A stretch of DNA of 64,000 nucleotides from Teredinibacter turnerae T7901. GTDB lineage: Bacteria > Pseudomonadota > Gammaproteobacteria > Pseudomonadales > Cellvibrionaceae. A program made the position numbers and the translations under genes. The stretch lies in NCBI RefSeq assembly GCF_000023025.1, contig NC_012997.1, forward strand, positions 4,647,125 through 4,711,124, read 5' to 3'. Positions within the stretch are counted from its first letter, which is position 1. Every line of letters begins with the position of its first letter. Shown here piece by piece: positions 1 to 8,535 of this stretch. Below the pieces are notes generated by a model. The model saw nothing but the letters and a program-made list of their open reading frames with translations, ran no database searches and was not told where the DNA came from.

Positions 1-535
1 TTTGAATATGCCATGGGCCAGGTGTGCAGGTTGTTGCATTGGTACCGGTCGCAGGCCCAGTGCCCCCACCAATCATGGTAGTAACACCGCTCGTGAGCGC
101 CTCTTCTATTTGCTGCGGGCAAATAAAATGAATATGTGCATCAATACCCCCGGCCGTTAGAATTTGTCCTTCGCCAGCGATTACTTCTGTGCCCGGCCCG
201 ACTTCAATGGTGACCCCAGGCTGAATATCCGGGTTACCCGCTTTTCCGATGGTTGCGATGCGGCCGTTTTTAATAGCAACGTCGGCTTTTACGATACCCC
301 AGTGGTCGAGTATCAGCGCATTTGTGATCACTGTGTCCGGGGTATCCGCACAGGACGCCTGACTTTGGCCCATGCCGTCACGAATCACTTTACCGCCACC
401 AAATTTCACTTCTTCACCGTAGATCGTGAAATCTTTTTCTACTTCGATCCACAGCTCGGTATCGGCGAGGCGGACTCTGTCGCCCACCGTCGGACCGAAC
501 ATATCGGCGTAGGCTTTGCGATCAATTTTACTCAT
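1..535 (-). CDS. ureC: Urease subunit alpha, N-terminal part (cut by window edge)
   Basis: Catalytic subunit of urease, which hydrolyses urea to ammonia and carbamate in the cytoplasm. About 178 residues are visible, starting [20 protein letters not shown], the usual UreC opening. The first two nickel ligands are present as the HIH of GGIDAHIH (residues 134 and 136, the same numbering as the Klebsiella enzyme). The carbamylated lysine and catalytic histidine lie beyond the left edge and cannot be checked. The ATG overlaps the ureB stop by 8 bases, so the two are translationally coupled. The accessory genes ureEFG usually follow ureC and would lie outside the window. Confidence 0.97.
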   Translation of the reverse strand, partial: MSKIDRKAYADMFGPTVGDRVRLADTELWIEVEKDFTIYGEEVKFGGGKVIRDGMGQSQASCADTPDTVITNALILDHWGIVKADVAIKNGRIATIGKAGNPDIQPGVTIEVGPGTEVIAGEGQILTAGGIDAHIHFICPQQIEEALTSGVTTMIGGGTGPATGTNATTCTPGPWHIQ

Positions 536-851
536 GGCTTCCCCCTTCCAATTCACCCATGATCTCACCGCGAAACCCGTACACGGTTTTATCGCCAGCG
601 ATTTCAACCAGCTCCACTTCCCGATCCTGACCCGGCTCGAAACGAACCGCGGTGCCTGCCGCAATATTCAGGCGAAAGCCACGCGTAGCATCGCGAGAAA
701 ACGAGAGCGCGGGATTGGTTTCAAAAAAGTGGTAGTGCGATCCGACCTGAATAGGTCGATCGCCTGTGTTAGCGACGGTGAGGGTGAGCGTTTTGCGATT
801 TTCATTAAGTGTAATCTCACCGTCTTTTATATCGTATTCCCCTGGAATCAT
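528..851 (-). CDS. ureB: Urease subunit beta
   Basis: Small structural subunit of urease, 107 residues, a normal length for a separate UreB. It opens [13 protein letters not shown] and carries the conserved core [13 protein letters not shown] and [16 protein letters not shown]. It packs with UreA and UreC in the (ABC)3 assembly. It lies between ureA (47-base gap) and ureC (8-base overlap) in one operon on the minus strand. No anomalies seen. Confidence 0.97.
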   Translation of the reverse strand: MIPGEYDIKDGEITLNENRKTLTLTVANTGDRPIQVGSHYHFFETNPALSFSRDATRGFRLNIAAGTAVRFEPGQDREVELVEIAGDKTVYGFRGEIMGELEGGSHE

Positions 852-898
852 GGCTGTGTTCCTCGCAGAGCGTGTAAAGGCAAAAATGTTGTCGCCAG

Positions 899-1201
899 TT
901 AAACAATGGGTTCGTGAACAGTAACCAGCTTGGTGCCGTCGGGAAACGTTGCCTCCACTTGCACATCGTGAATCATTTCTGCAATCCCCTCCATTACATC
1001 GTCACGGGACAATATCGTGCGGCCAAAGTCCATCAGTTCTGCCACAGTTTTACCCTCCCGTGCTCCTTCCATAATAGCCGCAGAAATCAGTGCGATAGAT
1101 TCCGGATAATTCAGTTTCAGACCTTTTTCTTTGCGACGTTCTGCGAGCAGCGCAGCGGTAAAAATCAAGAGCTTGTCTTTTTCTCTCGGACTGAGTTCCA
1201 T
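899..1201 (-). CDS. ureA: Urease subunit gamma
   Basis: Urease gamma subunit, 100 residues, the standard length. The start [20 protein letters not shown] and the segment [21 protein letters not shown] are diagnostic of the family. It forms part of the trimeric urease core with UreB and UreC. It is the second gene of the operon, 85 bases after ureD. Confidence 0.97.
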   Translation of the reverse strand: MELSPREKDKLLIFTAALLAERRKEKGLKLNYPESIALISAAIMEGAREGKTVAELMDFGRTILSRDDVMEGIAEMIHDVQVEATFPDGTKLVTVHEPIV

Positions 1202-1286
1202 GTAGCTTTCCTCAAATAAAAATAGTTCAGTCGGCGGCGAATCGTTATCTTGTTAAAAGTAATGCGCTCGCAACGCACTCACAATT

Positions 1287-2150
1287 CTATGTACGCCAAA
1301 TTCGCGGAGGCACGGCTTCATTACCATTAAACAATGGCCGCAAATAACGCCAGATATATTCAAACCCTCTGCGACACAGCGCCACATCATCCCCCAGGTA
1401 ACGGGCAATAAACAGGCTGCCCTTTTGGGTTAAACCCCAGCAGTCGGCGCCAGGAGACATGCCATCCAGGGTTTCACATAATTTATCGATCGCATCGCGC
1501 CCTGGCTGGCAGGTCGCCACCAGAGTCGCGAAGGTGTTGCGCCCCTGTAAACCGTAAACACCCGATTGCAGCGGTTCGCCAGCTGCCACTCGATTGCGCT
1601 CTATCAATAAGGGTTTGTTATCAAAATAAACTTCCAACCGCTGCTCGCAATAACCTTGCTGAAATGTTTCGCCACTGGCAATTCGCCCAAGTCGCACAAT
1701 ATCCCAACCGAAATACCGCGCTCCTGCGGCAAGATTAACCCGGGTTTTCAGCTCGGCATTGGCGGTGTTGAACACAATGGTTTCCTGCGGCAGCCACTCC
1801 AGGGTGCTATTTTCGGCAAGGTGAAATTCGATGGTTTGTCGCTGTGAAAACGCAGCACCTTTCGCGCCGTAGACTTTGCCTGCGGACGGTGTTGTGATTA
1901 AGCCGCTGGCATTTGAATCCAGCTCGGCCGAGATGGTTAGCTCATCACCAATAACCATGCCGCCAGGCGGGTGGAGCAGATACACATGGCAGCAATCAGA
2001 CCTTTCTGGATAAAACGGCCGCTGCACGCGCAATGGGCCTTGATGGCGACTGGATACCACACGAGTGCTACCGGCTCGCTGCTGTAGGCGCAGCTGGATA
2101 CTCGCCAGCCAGTGGCGCAAAGATGATTGTTGAGTCGCCACACAGTTCAT
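1287..2150 (-). CDS. ureD: Urease accessory protein UreD
   Basis: UreD (UreH) is the scaffold that binds apo-urease and recruits UreF and UreG for nickel insertion. This copy has 287 residues, a normal length, with family segments VYLLHPPGGMVIGDEL, TTPSAGKVYGAKG and LEWLPQETIVFN. It is first in the ureD-ureA-ureB-ureC order common in proteobacteria. The 260 bases upstream hold no convincing gene. They include two direct GGTGC half-sites and a weak TTGACG box on the minus strand, too weak to call a promoter. Confidence 0.95.
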   Translation of the reverse strand: MNCVATQQSSLRHWLASIQLRLQQRAGSTRVVSSRHQGPLRVQRPFYPERSDCCHVYLLHPPGGMVIGDELTISAELDSNASGLITTPSAGKVYGAKGAAFSQRQTIEFHLAENSTLEWLPQETIVFNTANAELKTRVNLAAGARYFGWDIVRLGRIASGETFQQGYCEQRLEVYFDNKPLLIERNRVAAGEPLQSGVYGLQGRNTFATLVATCQPGRDAIDKLCETLDGMSPGADCWGLTQKGSLFIARYLGDDVALCRRGFEYIWRYLRPLFNGNEAVPPRIWRT

Positions 2151-2410
2151 AAGCTGATAAATTGCACCATATTAACGCAAATCGATTTTTACGCACCATA
2201 ATAATACTTATTATCGCAAGTATTTCACGTCAACACGTGATCTCGCGGGAAGTGCTGTCTAATGTGGCGTAAGTCTTAGCAAACTCCTTGCCGCGTCTAG
2301 GAGCGACAAGCAAGTAAGCACACTTTAAGGTCTGAAGCGCGGGCCGTAGCACCAGAATCGACCAATATTGCCATGTTAAGGGAAGTATTGGCGCTTCTCG
2401 GTCTCTGGCA

Positions 2411-3580
2411 TTAATCAACAATAACGTGCGGCATAAAACGGCTTAAATCGCGCGTTATCAGGCTGCGGTCTTCACGAATGGAAATACCTGCCGCCTGGTT
2501 ATCGATCAGCCAACTGCCAATCAGCGTGTAGTTATCGCCAAACGCGGGCAGCGGATTCAAGGCTTGATAAATAAAACCCTCTTCGCCGTATGGGCCGTCA
2601 CTCTGTAATACCGCGTCTTTCCCTTGCACTAACGTAATATTAGCGCCCTCACGGGAGAACAGCGGCTTTTTAACGTAGCCATGCAGCAATGTGGCTTTGG
2701 CCTCTGCCTCGCTAAAATAGGCGGGTAATAAATTCGGGTGCTCTGGAAACATCTGCCAGAGCAGGGGCAGTAGCGCTTTGTTTGACAGGATGGTTTTCCA
2801 GGCGGGTTCCAGCCAACGGGTTTGGCTTGTACTCAGGTATTGAGCGAAGTCCTCCTGCAGCATGAATTCCCAGGGATAGAGCTTAAACAGCCATTGAATG
2901 AGCTGGTCGTCCAGGTCGGTAAAGCGCCCCTGCGCATCGACACCAATGTCGTCCATATAAATAAAACAACAGGTTATCCCCGCTTCCTCAGCACAATCCT
3001 GCAAATACTGCACGGTGCCGCGATCCTCTTCTGAATCGCGACAACAGGCGAGGTGGAGGACCGTATCGGGATTGTGGGCTTGGAGCTCGATAAACCGGTT
3101 AACCAGTTTTTCCTGCAGAATATTAAATTGATCCGCATGGCGCGGCAGCTGACGGGCATCGACATTATTTTCCAGCCACAGCCATTGCCAAAACCCCGTC
3201 TCGTACAAACTGGTTGGGGTGTCCGCGTTGTTTTCGAGTAATTTCGCCGGATTTTTCCCGTCGTAGACAAAATCGAGACGGGAATAGAGTGAAGGCTCGC
3301 GACTCTGCCAGGAATCGCGCACCAAATCCCAGTGCGCCTGGGGAATTTTAAATCGTTGCAGAAGGGGTTCGCTGTTCACCACGCGATCCACCACATGTAA
3401 ACACATCTGGTGGATTTCTTCGGTGGGCTGTTCGAGATCGTTTTCAATTTGGGCCAGGGTGAACTGGTAATACGCGGTTTCGTCCCAGTACTTTTCGCCG
3501 TACATGGTGTGAAACTTAAACCCGTACTCCGCTGCTTTTTGTTCCCAGTTTGGCCGTTCTCGAATCGGTATGCGAATCAA
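2411..3580 (-). CDS. yjfC: Glutathionylspermidine-synthase-like ATP-grasp protein (YjfC/YgiC type)
   Basis: 389 residues matching the C-terminal synthetase module of glutathionylspermidine synthase without its amidase half, as in E. coli YjfC and YgiC. Visible features are the opening [21 protein letters not shown], the segment [24 protein letters not shown], and a C-terminal [12 protein letters not shown] with [17 protein letters not shown] typical of the ATP-grasp fold. The real substrate of this family is not established; an amide ligation to a peptide or polyamine is the inference. It is last in a yjfIJKLMC-type operon, 3 bases after the yjfM-like gene. Confidence 0.88.
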   Translation of the reverse strand: MIRIPIRERPNWEQKAAEYGFKFHTMYGEKYWDETAYYQFTLAQIENDLEQPTEEIHQMCLHVVDRVVNSEPLLQRFKIPQAHWDLVRDSWQSREPSLYSRLDFVYDGKNPAKLLENNADTPTSLYETGFWQWLWLENNVDARQLPRHADQFNILQEKLVNRFIELQAHNPDTVLHLACCRDSEEDRGTVQYLQDCAEEAGITCCFIYMDDIGVDAQGRFTDLDDQLIQWLFKLYPWEFMLQEDFAQYLSTSQTRWLEPAWKTILSNKALLPLLWQMFPEHPNLLPAYFSEAEAKATLLHGYVKKPLFSREGANITLVQGKDAVLQSDGPYGEEGFIYQALNPLPAFGDNYTLIGSWLIDNQAAGISIREDRSLITRDLSRFMPHVIVD

Positions 3581-3583
3581 CCC

Positions 3584-4213
3584 TTAGCCTCCCCAGCCAC
3601 CGCTGCGCGATGAGCCACCCCAGGAAGACTTAGCGGAAGCGGTCGACCCAAAACCACCGCGCGACACGGTACGCGTGACGGCAGGCTTGGGATTAAACGT
3701 TGACTTGCCGACATTGACTGAGCGTTTATTGCCGTTGCCTAAGGAGGTGCCATCGGCAGTTGTCCACACGGGCGCGCGATTGCGATTGTAGCCACCGTCG
3801 TAGTGATAAAACACGGGGTTGTAAGCAGGCCCATAATAACCGTTACTGCGGTGTTGCAGCGCCTGGCCAATCATAAAGCCCGCCATCGCCGGAATAAAAT
3901 AACTGCCGATACCGGGCCCGGAAGAATAGCTCTGGCAACTGCCAGGCCCGAATTCGTATTCACAATCGCTGCGGGAGGAGTAGCGAGGCGCAGTTTTGCG
4001 CGCGTCTTCCAACGCTTTTTCGTAGGCTGCGGCGCACTCTTCCTGGGTGTAATTAGCGTCGCTTTCACACTCGTCGACAGAGGTAAATATTTTTGCTTCC
4101 TGTTTCATAGAACAGCCGGCAGCCACGACGGCGGCAATGGCCACGGCCAAGCGCTTCGCAGGAAATACCCCTTTGCGTAAACGGGGTAGCAATACATGCT
4201 GACTTCGTTTCAT
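3584..4213 (-). CDS. yjfM: DUF1190 lipoprotein (YjfM/YgiB family)
   Basis: 209-residue predicted lipoprotein or secreted protein. The N-terminus is basic, then hydrophobic (LAVAIAAVVAAGCS), with a Cys at a plausible lipobox (AAGC). The core FTSVDECESDANYTQEECAAAYEKALEDARKTAPRY in parts is typical of DUF1190, followed by a Gly/Tyr/Asn-rich middle and a Ser/Gly-rich tail ending SGGWGG. In E. coli, ygiB-ygiC and yjfM-yjfC form the same pair with the synthetase gene, as here. Function unknown. Confidence 0.85.
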   Translation of the reverse strand: MKRSQHVLLPRLRKGVFPAKRLAVAIAAVVAAGCSMKQEAKIFTSVDECESDANYTQEECAAAYEKALEDARKTAPRYSSRSDCEYEFGPGSCQSYSSGPGIGSYFIPAMAGFMIGQALQHRSNGYYGPAYNPVFYHYDGGYNRNRAPVWTTADGTSLGNGNKRSVNVGKSTFNPKPAVTRTVSRGGFGSTASAKSSWGGSSRSGGWGG

Positions 4214-4226
4214 TTTGGTAGCCTCC

Positions 4227-4643
4227 TTAATAGGTCATGCAGGCGGCATTCAAACAGCCTATAGCCACGCTCACACTCGCCACCATGATTCCAGCGCTTA
4301 TCTCGTTCTGTTCAATCCGCTCAACGATTTTTGGCATAAAAGCAAACCGCACGATAGCGAACGCAACCAGCTGCGCAACCAATGCAACTGTCGCCCACAC
4401 AGTAAAATCGAACAAGCTAACCGAATTTTTTACCACCCCCGCGACCGCCAGGGCAAAGCCGATGATGGCTCCACTAAAGGCGATAGCGGCAGCGGTATTT
4501 TTGTCTTCTTTGATCAATTTCCATTCGTCGTGCGGTGTAACACGTACGTACACCGCTTTGAAAACCATCAAAAAAACAACCGCCACGCCAAAATAGATAA
4601 CGAAATTTAACAACCCATTTAAAAGCAACATGGTGTGTTCCAT
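4227..4643 (-). CDS. yjfL: DUF350 inner-membrane protein (YjfL type)
   Basis: Predicted four-helix inner-membrane protein of 138 residues, DUF350 family, with the conserved block NTAAAIAFSGAIIGFALAV in its centre. I start it at the ATG at 4643 (MEHTMLLLNG), which has a GGGGAAGG element just upstream; a TTG four codons earlier is possible. It belongs to the yjfIJKLMC-type operon between the small membrane gene and yjfM. DUF350 proteins often accompany PspA homologues and the YgiC-type synthetase. Molecular role unknown. Confidence 0.85.
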   Translation of the reverse strand: MEHTMLLLNGLLNFVIYFGVAVVFLMVFKAVYVRVTPHDEWKLIKEDKNTAAAIAFSGAIIGFALAVAGVVKNSVSLFDFTVWATVALVAQLVAFAIVRFAFMPKIVERIEQNEISAGIMVASVSVAIGCLNAACMTY

Positions 4644-4655
4644 AGCCTTCCCCAA

Positions 4656-4904
4656 TTAAAATTTAAGATTAAAAAAACGGCGCCGTATCCAGATGGTTAT
4701 GGCACTAAACAGCAGAAAGCTCACCAGCGCAGGTGAATCGACAATAAACCAGGGGTTAACCCGGCTGTAGAAATTCATCAGCGGCACGCCCACAATGCCC
4801 GAAGCGAAATAGATAATCACTCCAATGGTGAGTAGATTGGACAAATCCGGCGAGTCTTTTTTATCCGCTAATACGCTGCTGCCTGATCGTTTACGCCGAG
4901 ACAT
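4656..4904 (-). CDS. Small two-helix membrane protein in the yjf operon
   Basis: 82 residues: a basic, serine-rich start (MSRRKRSGSSVLADKK) followed by two hydrophobic segments, LLTIGVIIYFASGIVGVPLM and PALVSFLLFSAITIWI. No family recognised. Its position between yjfK and yjfL, with only 12 bases to the yjfL ATG, argues that it is real and cotranscribed. It is not part of the E. coli yjfIJKLMC set, so it is an addition to the cluster. Confidence 0.65.
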   Translation of the reverse strand: MSRRKRSGSSVLADKKDSPDLSNLLTIGVIIYFASGIVGVPLMNFYSRVNPWFIVDSPALVSFLLFSAITIWIRRRFFNLKF

Positions 4905-4992
4905 GAATTCTTAACTCCTCATTATTATCGTTTTATCCCGCCACAATAAGCCGTATGCGATCAAAGCGCTTTCAGGTAGGGCGCTGTTAACA

Positions 4993-5640
4993 CTAACCGT
5001 GAATCGTAATTTGCGATGGCGCTACGACTATACCGGTGCTGATCACCAGACAACGGCTCACATTATTGTGCTCGTCGATCACTTCTTCAGCAGAGAGCAA
5101 CAACGACTCGGTATTGTCTGCGTCCACATGACGCTCGAACAACATCATAAACTGGTCGGTTCGCGAAACAGTGCCGTTTTCGGCAAACGTCTTTTCTGTC
5201 ATTGCCACCGGCGCGTGATATTCACTGGCCGACTGCCACACCCGCGCGTAAGCATGGCCCTGTAACTCGTAGTTGGGAACACCAATTTTCTGCTTTAAAA
5301 GCTGATCCCATTCGGATTGCGAGGAAACGTCCATCGTATCGTAAAAATGGAAAAGTTTAACATCGATGACATTGTCCTCCTCAAGCGTTCCTTGTACAAC
5401 CACCTGCAGGAAAGCTTCATCGTCGGTGTAAAACCGCAAAATCGTAGTGTCATCAAGGTCTACACGGCCTACCGCTTCAATCACCTGCGTGGGATTGATA
5501 CGCTCGGTTACCAGGTGCGGGTCGAGCAACTTCAGGTGCAGAGCATCCAACTCGAACGAGCAACCCAGTCGCAACCCCATAACTTCGGGGCTAACCGGTC
5601 CTTGTGGTTTACTCTCTTTCTTTTTGAACAGATTAAACAT
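4993..5640 (-). CDS. yjfK: DUF2491 protein (YjfK type)
   Basis: 215-residue soluble protein of the DUF2491 family, normal length, starting MFNLFKKKESKPQGPVSPEV. Recognisable family traits are the LGCSFELDALHLKL region and the acidic TRFYTDDEAFLQV-like centre. E. coli yjfK sits beside yjfJ (PspA family) and yjfL (DUF350), the same context as here. Function not established; an envelope or membrane-stress role is inferred from the neighbours only. A repeat element separates it from the upstream channel gene. Confidence 0.85.
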   Translation of the reverse strand: MFNLFKKKESKPQGPVSPEVMGLRLGCSFELDALHLKLLDPHLVTERINPTQVIEAVGRVDLDDTTILRFYTDDEAFLQVVVQGTLEEDNVIDVKLFHFYDTMDVSSQSEWDQLLKQKIGVPNYELQGHAYARVWQSASEYHAPVAMTEKTFAENGTVSRTDQFMMLFERHVDADNTESLLLSAEEVIDEHNNVSRCLVISTGIVVAPSQITIHG

Positions 5641-5668
5641 AGGGTAAATCCTTTCTCTTAACTCGCTA

Positions 5669-5843
5669 TTAACTCGGCGATTAAATAGATGATCCTATCT
5701 ATATTAATCGCGCCCCCTTGAAATACTGACGAAAATGTGTGAATTTTCTGATATTTCAATGATTTACATTGCCCATCGGGCAATGGCGGTGCATCCCTGC
5801 CCCGCCTATTAACTTCGCAATTTTCATTGCCAAGTTAATAGCT
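5669..5843 (+). repeat. Dispersed repeat, copy A (fullest copy)
   Basis: Begins TTAACTCGGCGATTAAAT and contains the long hairpin GCGATTAAATAGAT-gatcct-ATCTATATTAATCGC (5677-5711), then TTGAAATACTGACGAAAATG, TGTGAATTTTCTGATATTTC, the hairpin CATTGCC-CATC-GGGCAATG, CATCCCTGCCCCGCCTATTA, ACTTCGCAATTTTCATTGCC and AAGTTAATAGC. It lies inside the yjf operon between the channel and yjfK genes, so it is transcribed. Confidence 0.9.
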
Positions 5844-5856
5844 AAGACACGCCAAA

Positions 5857-6873
5857 TTACAGCCCGGCTATGCGATTGTCTGCAATGTAGTAAACAATAT
5901 CGCCCGGAATGATTTGAGTGGAATCCGGGGGATTAATATCCAATTTGTCCGCATCGGCTTTTTTAACCGCGATAGCAATGGCCTGATGCCTGGTTCGCAT
6001 ACGGGTAATCAGTTCGCCAAATGCCGTGGGATCTGGTGCTGAATACACCATGGAAAACTGACTTGCGTCCACCGCCGGGTCCAACAGGCATTGGTGCAAA
6101 CTGGCAGAGCCAGGATCGAGAGACGCCCGCGCCAACATTTCGATAGACACTGAGGGTACAACTTCAACCGATGGGCAATAAGACTTCAACAGGCCTTCGT
6201 GCGCCTCGTCCTTAAAATATACCGTTATATGCGCGTTTTCGTTTTGGCGATGACAAAACAGCGCAGTCGATAAAGTAACGTCGTCCAGCGGTGTGTCGAT
6301 AATAATCCGCGAGGCCTCGCCAAGATTCGCGCGCACCATGGTATTCGGGTCGGTAAAGCCATCCACCTGAACATAATCCACCGCTGCGGGTAACGGGTTG
6401 TCCATGGCTTGATCATTCACCAGCAAAATGCGTTCGTCACGGCTGTTTTGCTCGCAGCGCAGCAGGTTAATCAGCCGCATGGTGCGAGGGCCGTTCCAGC
6501 CAATAATTATGCAGTGGTTCGACGCCCTGGACATACGCAGCCCCTTTTTACCTTTGGTCAGAATTTCAGAAATATAAAACCCCACTTTGCCCACACAGAC
6601 GGCAAACAAACTTAAGCCGACGGGAATCACGAAAAACGACGTTATCAAACGCCCGCTAAAAGTGGAGGGAGAGTAATCGCCATAGCCGACGGTCGACGCA
6701 GTAACCACCAGCCAGTAAATAAAAACATCGGGGGAAGTGAGATCCTGTTCACCGGCGAGTACCAGTAGCAGGTATGACAAAAACACATACGCCAGGGCCA
6801 CTACCAGCAGCCCCAGCGGATTGGCATCCAGAAATAAGGCGAACAAGCGTCGCCTTAACTTGTAAAGCAGCAT
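5857..6873 (-). CDS. Two-TM potassium channel with cytoplasmic RCK (TrkA-N) domain
   Basis: 338 residues. A transmembrane helix at about 20-40, a pore loop with the selectivity filter TVGYGD (61-66), a second helix near 76-98, then a nucleotide-binding RCK fold from about residue 118 (HCIIIGWNGPRTMRLI) and a C-terminal RCK lobe ending GDIVYYIADN. This is the MthK-like architecture, expected to form a ligand-gated potassium channel. The gene lies 5 bases after the PspA-like gene and so belongs to the yjf operon, an insertion compared with E. coli. PspA paralogues next to ion channels recur in other bacteria. Confidence 0.9.
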   Translation of the reverse strand: MLLYKLRRRLFALFLDANPLGLLVVALAYVFLSYLLLVLAGEQDLTSPDVFIYWLVVTASTVGYGDYSPSTFSGRLITSFFVIPVGLSLFAVCVGKVGFYISEILTKGKKGLRMSRASNHCIIIGWNGPRTMRLINLLRCEQNSRDERILLVNDQAMDNPLPAAVDYVQVDGFTDPNTMVRANLGEASRIIIDTPLDDVTLSTALFCHRQNENAHITVYFKDEAHEGLLKSYCPSVEVVPSVSIEMLARASLDPGSASLHQCLLDPAVDASQFSMVYSAPDPTAFGELITRMRTRHQAIAIAVKKADADKLDINPPDSTQIIPGDIVYYIADNRIAGL

Positions 6874-6878
6874 AAAAC

Positions 6879-7571
6879 CTAGCCTGATTTTTTGGCCAGC
6901 AGCTGCGCGAGTTTATCTTTGCCGGAAACATCACCGCCAGGCTGAATTCCGGCAGCACGAAGTTTTGCATCCAGCGAGCTACCACTTTCTTCACTCGCCA
7001 ACTCTTCTGCGGCTTCCAACTCGGCAGCGCGCTGGGTTTGCTTTTGTTTAATACGGTCCAGGCTATCCAGTGCCGTTTTCACTTTGGAGTTAGCCCCCAC
7101 ATGACGGGTAGACACGGCAACCTGAGCCTTTTGTACGGCTTCTGTCGCCTTCACCTGATCAATTTGTTGCTCCATGCGGCGAACATTGGTCTTGGCTTTG
7201 GCGATATTACTTTTTAACGTTGTCTCGGACTGTTTAAACCCGTTGAGTAGCGCCTGTTCAGTATCCAACTGCGATTCCAATTCAGCAACCCGCTCTGCAC
7301 ATTCAATCGCCAGCGCCTCATTACCCTGCTCATTAGCGGAAAGCGCGTGCTCAGTATACTTGGCCACGTCCGCAGACATGGATTCTACCTTGCGTTCTGC
7401 CAGCTTGCGCTTCGCCATAATAGACGTGAGGTTGTGATCACACTTTTTCAGCTCGTCGCGCGCTTCGCGCAGCTCCTGGTCCAGGATACGGATCGCCTGT
7501 GAATCTGCAACCGCTTCCGCAGCTTCGTTAGCGCCGCCTTTCAGGGCTGTCCAAATCTTTTTAAAACTCAT
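6879..7571 (-). CDS. yjfJ: PspA/IM30-family protein (YjfJ type)
   Basis: 230 residues of almost continuous charged, Ala/Glu/Lys-rich helix, with the PspA-like heptad pattern from about residue 30 to 180 (ILDQELREARDELKKCDHN, MAKRKLAERKVE). The tail SSLDAKLRAAGIQPGG is characteristic of the YjfJ branch. PspA-family proteins form ESCRT-III-like coats that stabilise the inner membrane. The ATG overlaps the yjfI stop by one base (TAATG), implying translational coupling. Confidence 0.88.
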   Translation of the reverse strand: MSFKKIWTALKGGANEAAEAVADSQAIRILDQELREARDELKKCDHNLTSIMAKRKLAERKVESMSADVAKYTEHALSANEQGNEALAIECAERVAELESQLDTEQALLNGFKQSETTLKSNIAKAKTNVRRMEQQIDQVKATEAVQKAQVAVSTRHVGANSKVKTALDSLDRIKQKQTQRAAELEAAEELASEESGSSLDAKLRAAGIQPGGDVSGKDKLAQLLAKKSG

Positions 7572-7972
7572 TACGCCACCTCCTTCTTAAGGTTATCTGC
7601 GTATAAATCCAGAAATTCATCCACGTTTTCGAACAGTGTGCTCACTTCTTCGATTACAACGTGGTCTTTGCTTTCCAGCGAGAGTGCGCCGAAAGCGATG
7701 TAATAGCTCTGCCCGCCAATGCTTTTTTTGTAAATGCAGCTCAGCGGCGCGAGGTAGTGGGTCTCGAGAATTTTGTCATTCAGAGCCGCCACATCAATCA
7801 CATCCGCCTCGGGAAAAAGTGGCACCTCCACCAGCAACTGGCGATCACCCGCGTAGATGAATGCATCTATGCCTTCATCGTTGGTCACGGTAATACAGCC
7901 GCTTTCAAGACTGACTTCCCAGATGCCATGCTGCTCCAGCAGCGCCTGAAGGCTATTAGTGTTCCAAACCAT
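7571..7972 (-). CDS. yjfI: DUF2170 protein (YjfI type)
   Basis: 133 residues starting MVWNTNSLQALLEQHG; this ATG has GGAGG seven bases upstream, so I prefer it to an in-frame start further upstream. The DUF2170 hallmarks are the LPLF-like strand (LLVEVPLFPEADV) and a C-terminal acidic helix FENVDEFLDLYADNLKKEV. It is the first gene of the operon, as in E. coli yjfIJKLMC. Function unknown; it may act with the PspA-like partner, since the two are coupled by overlapping stop and start. Confidence 0.87.
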   Translation of the reverse strand: MVWNTNSLQALLEQHGIWEVSLESGCITVTNDEGIDAFIYAGDRQLLVEVPLFPEADVIDVAALNDKILETHYLAPLSCIYKKSIGGQSYYIAFGALSLESKDHVVIEEVSTLFENVDEFLDLYADNLKKEVA

Positions 7973-7997
7973 TGTCTTCCTCCAAAGTGTTTCATAT

Positions 7998-8013
7998 GTA
8001 ACTAATAAGTTAC
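7998..8013. promoter_or_regulatory. Perfect inverted repeat, candidate operator at the yjfI start site
   Basis: GTAACT-AATA-AGTTAC, six-base arms around a 4-base spacer. It sits just downstream of the minus-strand -10 box, covering the expected transcription start region of the yjf operon. Operator function is inferred from position and symmetry. The divergent DUF6471 product is an obvious candidate binder. Confidence 0.5.
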
Positions 8014-8015
8014 GT

Positions 8016-8044
8016 TTGATAATAATAGGGCCCCTATGTATACT
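8016..8044 (+). promoter_or_regulatory. Sigma-70 promoter of the DUF6471 gene
   Basis: On the plus strand: TTGATA (8016-8021), 17 bases, TATACT (8039-8044). The expected start near 8051 gives a leader of about 29 bases before the GTG at 8080. The spacer holds the inverted repeat ATAGG-GCC-CCTAT (8025-8037), shared with the opposing promoter. Confidence 0.55.
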
Positions 8045-8050
8045 TATCAA
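8022..8050 (-). promoter_or_regulatory. Sigma-70 promoter of the yjfI operon
   Basis: On the minus strand: TTGATA, 17 bases, TATTAT, both close to consensus. The expected start lies near 8015, about 43 bases before the yjfI ATG. It overlaps the opposing promoter for the DUF6471 gene almost entirely. Confidence 0.6.
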
Positions 8051-8079
8051 GCCCCTTTACAAAAAAAGATGCCCTGCCT

Positions 8080-8358
8080 GTGAAGCAAGATACCTCTGTT
8101 CAGAATCGTCAGCAGCTCGCCCCCTACCGCAACGCAATCACCCGTTACCTGCGCTCTGCCCTAAAACTGAAAGGCTACACCTATCAGGACTTAAGCCGTG
8201 CTCTGCTGGAACATGGTGTAGAAATCACTGAGGATAACCTGCGCAATAAATTCTCGCGCGGTACTCTGTCGGCAGATTTACTGCTGCTCATTCTCCGGTT
8301 ACTGGACGTGGATGACGTTGCCGCAACGGCCATGCTCAATATTGTGGACAAGCAATAG
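8080..8358 (+). CDS. DUF6471 helix-turn-helix-like protein
   Basis: 92 residues. The segment YRNAITRYLRSALKLKGYTYQDLSRALLEHGVEITEDNLRNKFSRGTLSADLL, seen in parts, is the DUF6471 pattern and resembles a compact lambda-repressor-like helix-turn-helix. A GTG start at 8080 is used because the only nearby upstream ATG (8069) runs into a stop. It is transcribed divergently from the yjfI operon with overlapping promoters, so a local regulator is the natural hypothesis. It could also act elsewhere. Confidence 0.7.
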   Translation: MKQDTSVQNRQQLAPYRNAITRYLRSALKLKGYTYQDLSRALLEHGVEITEDNLRNKFSRGTLSADLLLLILRLLDVDDVAATAMLNIVDKQ

Positions 8359-8535
8359 CGACAATTTTGTATTCGTTACAACCGATTTTGCATATCCCGC
8401 GTAAAAAGTTGCTCAATCAGACCAGCGCGCGCTCAATTAGCTCCCTTAAATGGGCGGTTTCACACTTGGCGTGAACATCGGCCCCGGTTTTGCTGTCTGT
8501 TATCCATAAGCTATCGGAACCTGGTTTAAGCGCTT

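Noticed and set aside
164-902. Plus-strand open frames across the urease genes
   Set aside because: They are mirror frames of ureC and ureB, which are certain on the minus strand.
2230-2421. 63-codon minus-strand frame between ureD and yjfC
   Set aside because: No ribosome site, no recognisable sequence, and it overlaps the 3' end of yjfC.
7981-8079. tRNA or other structured RNA in the yjfI-DUF6471 gap
   Set aside because: The dyads are short operator-size elements and no cloverleaf can be drawn.
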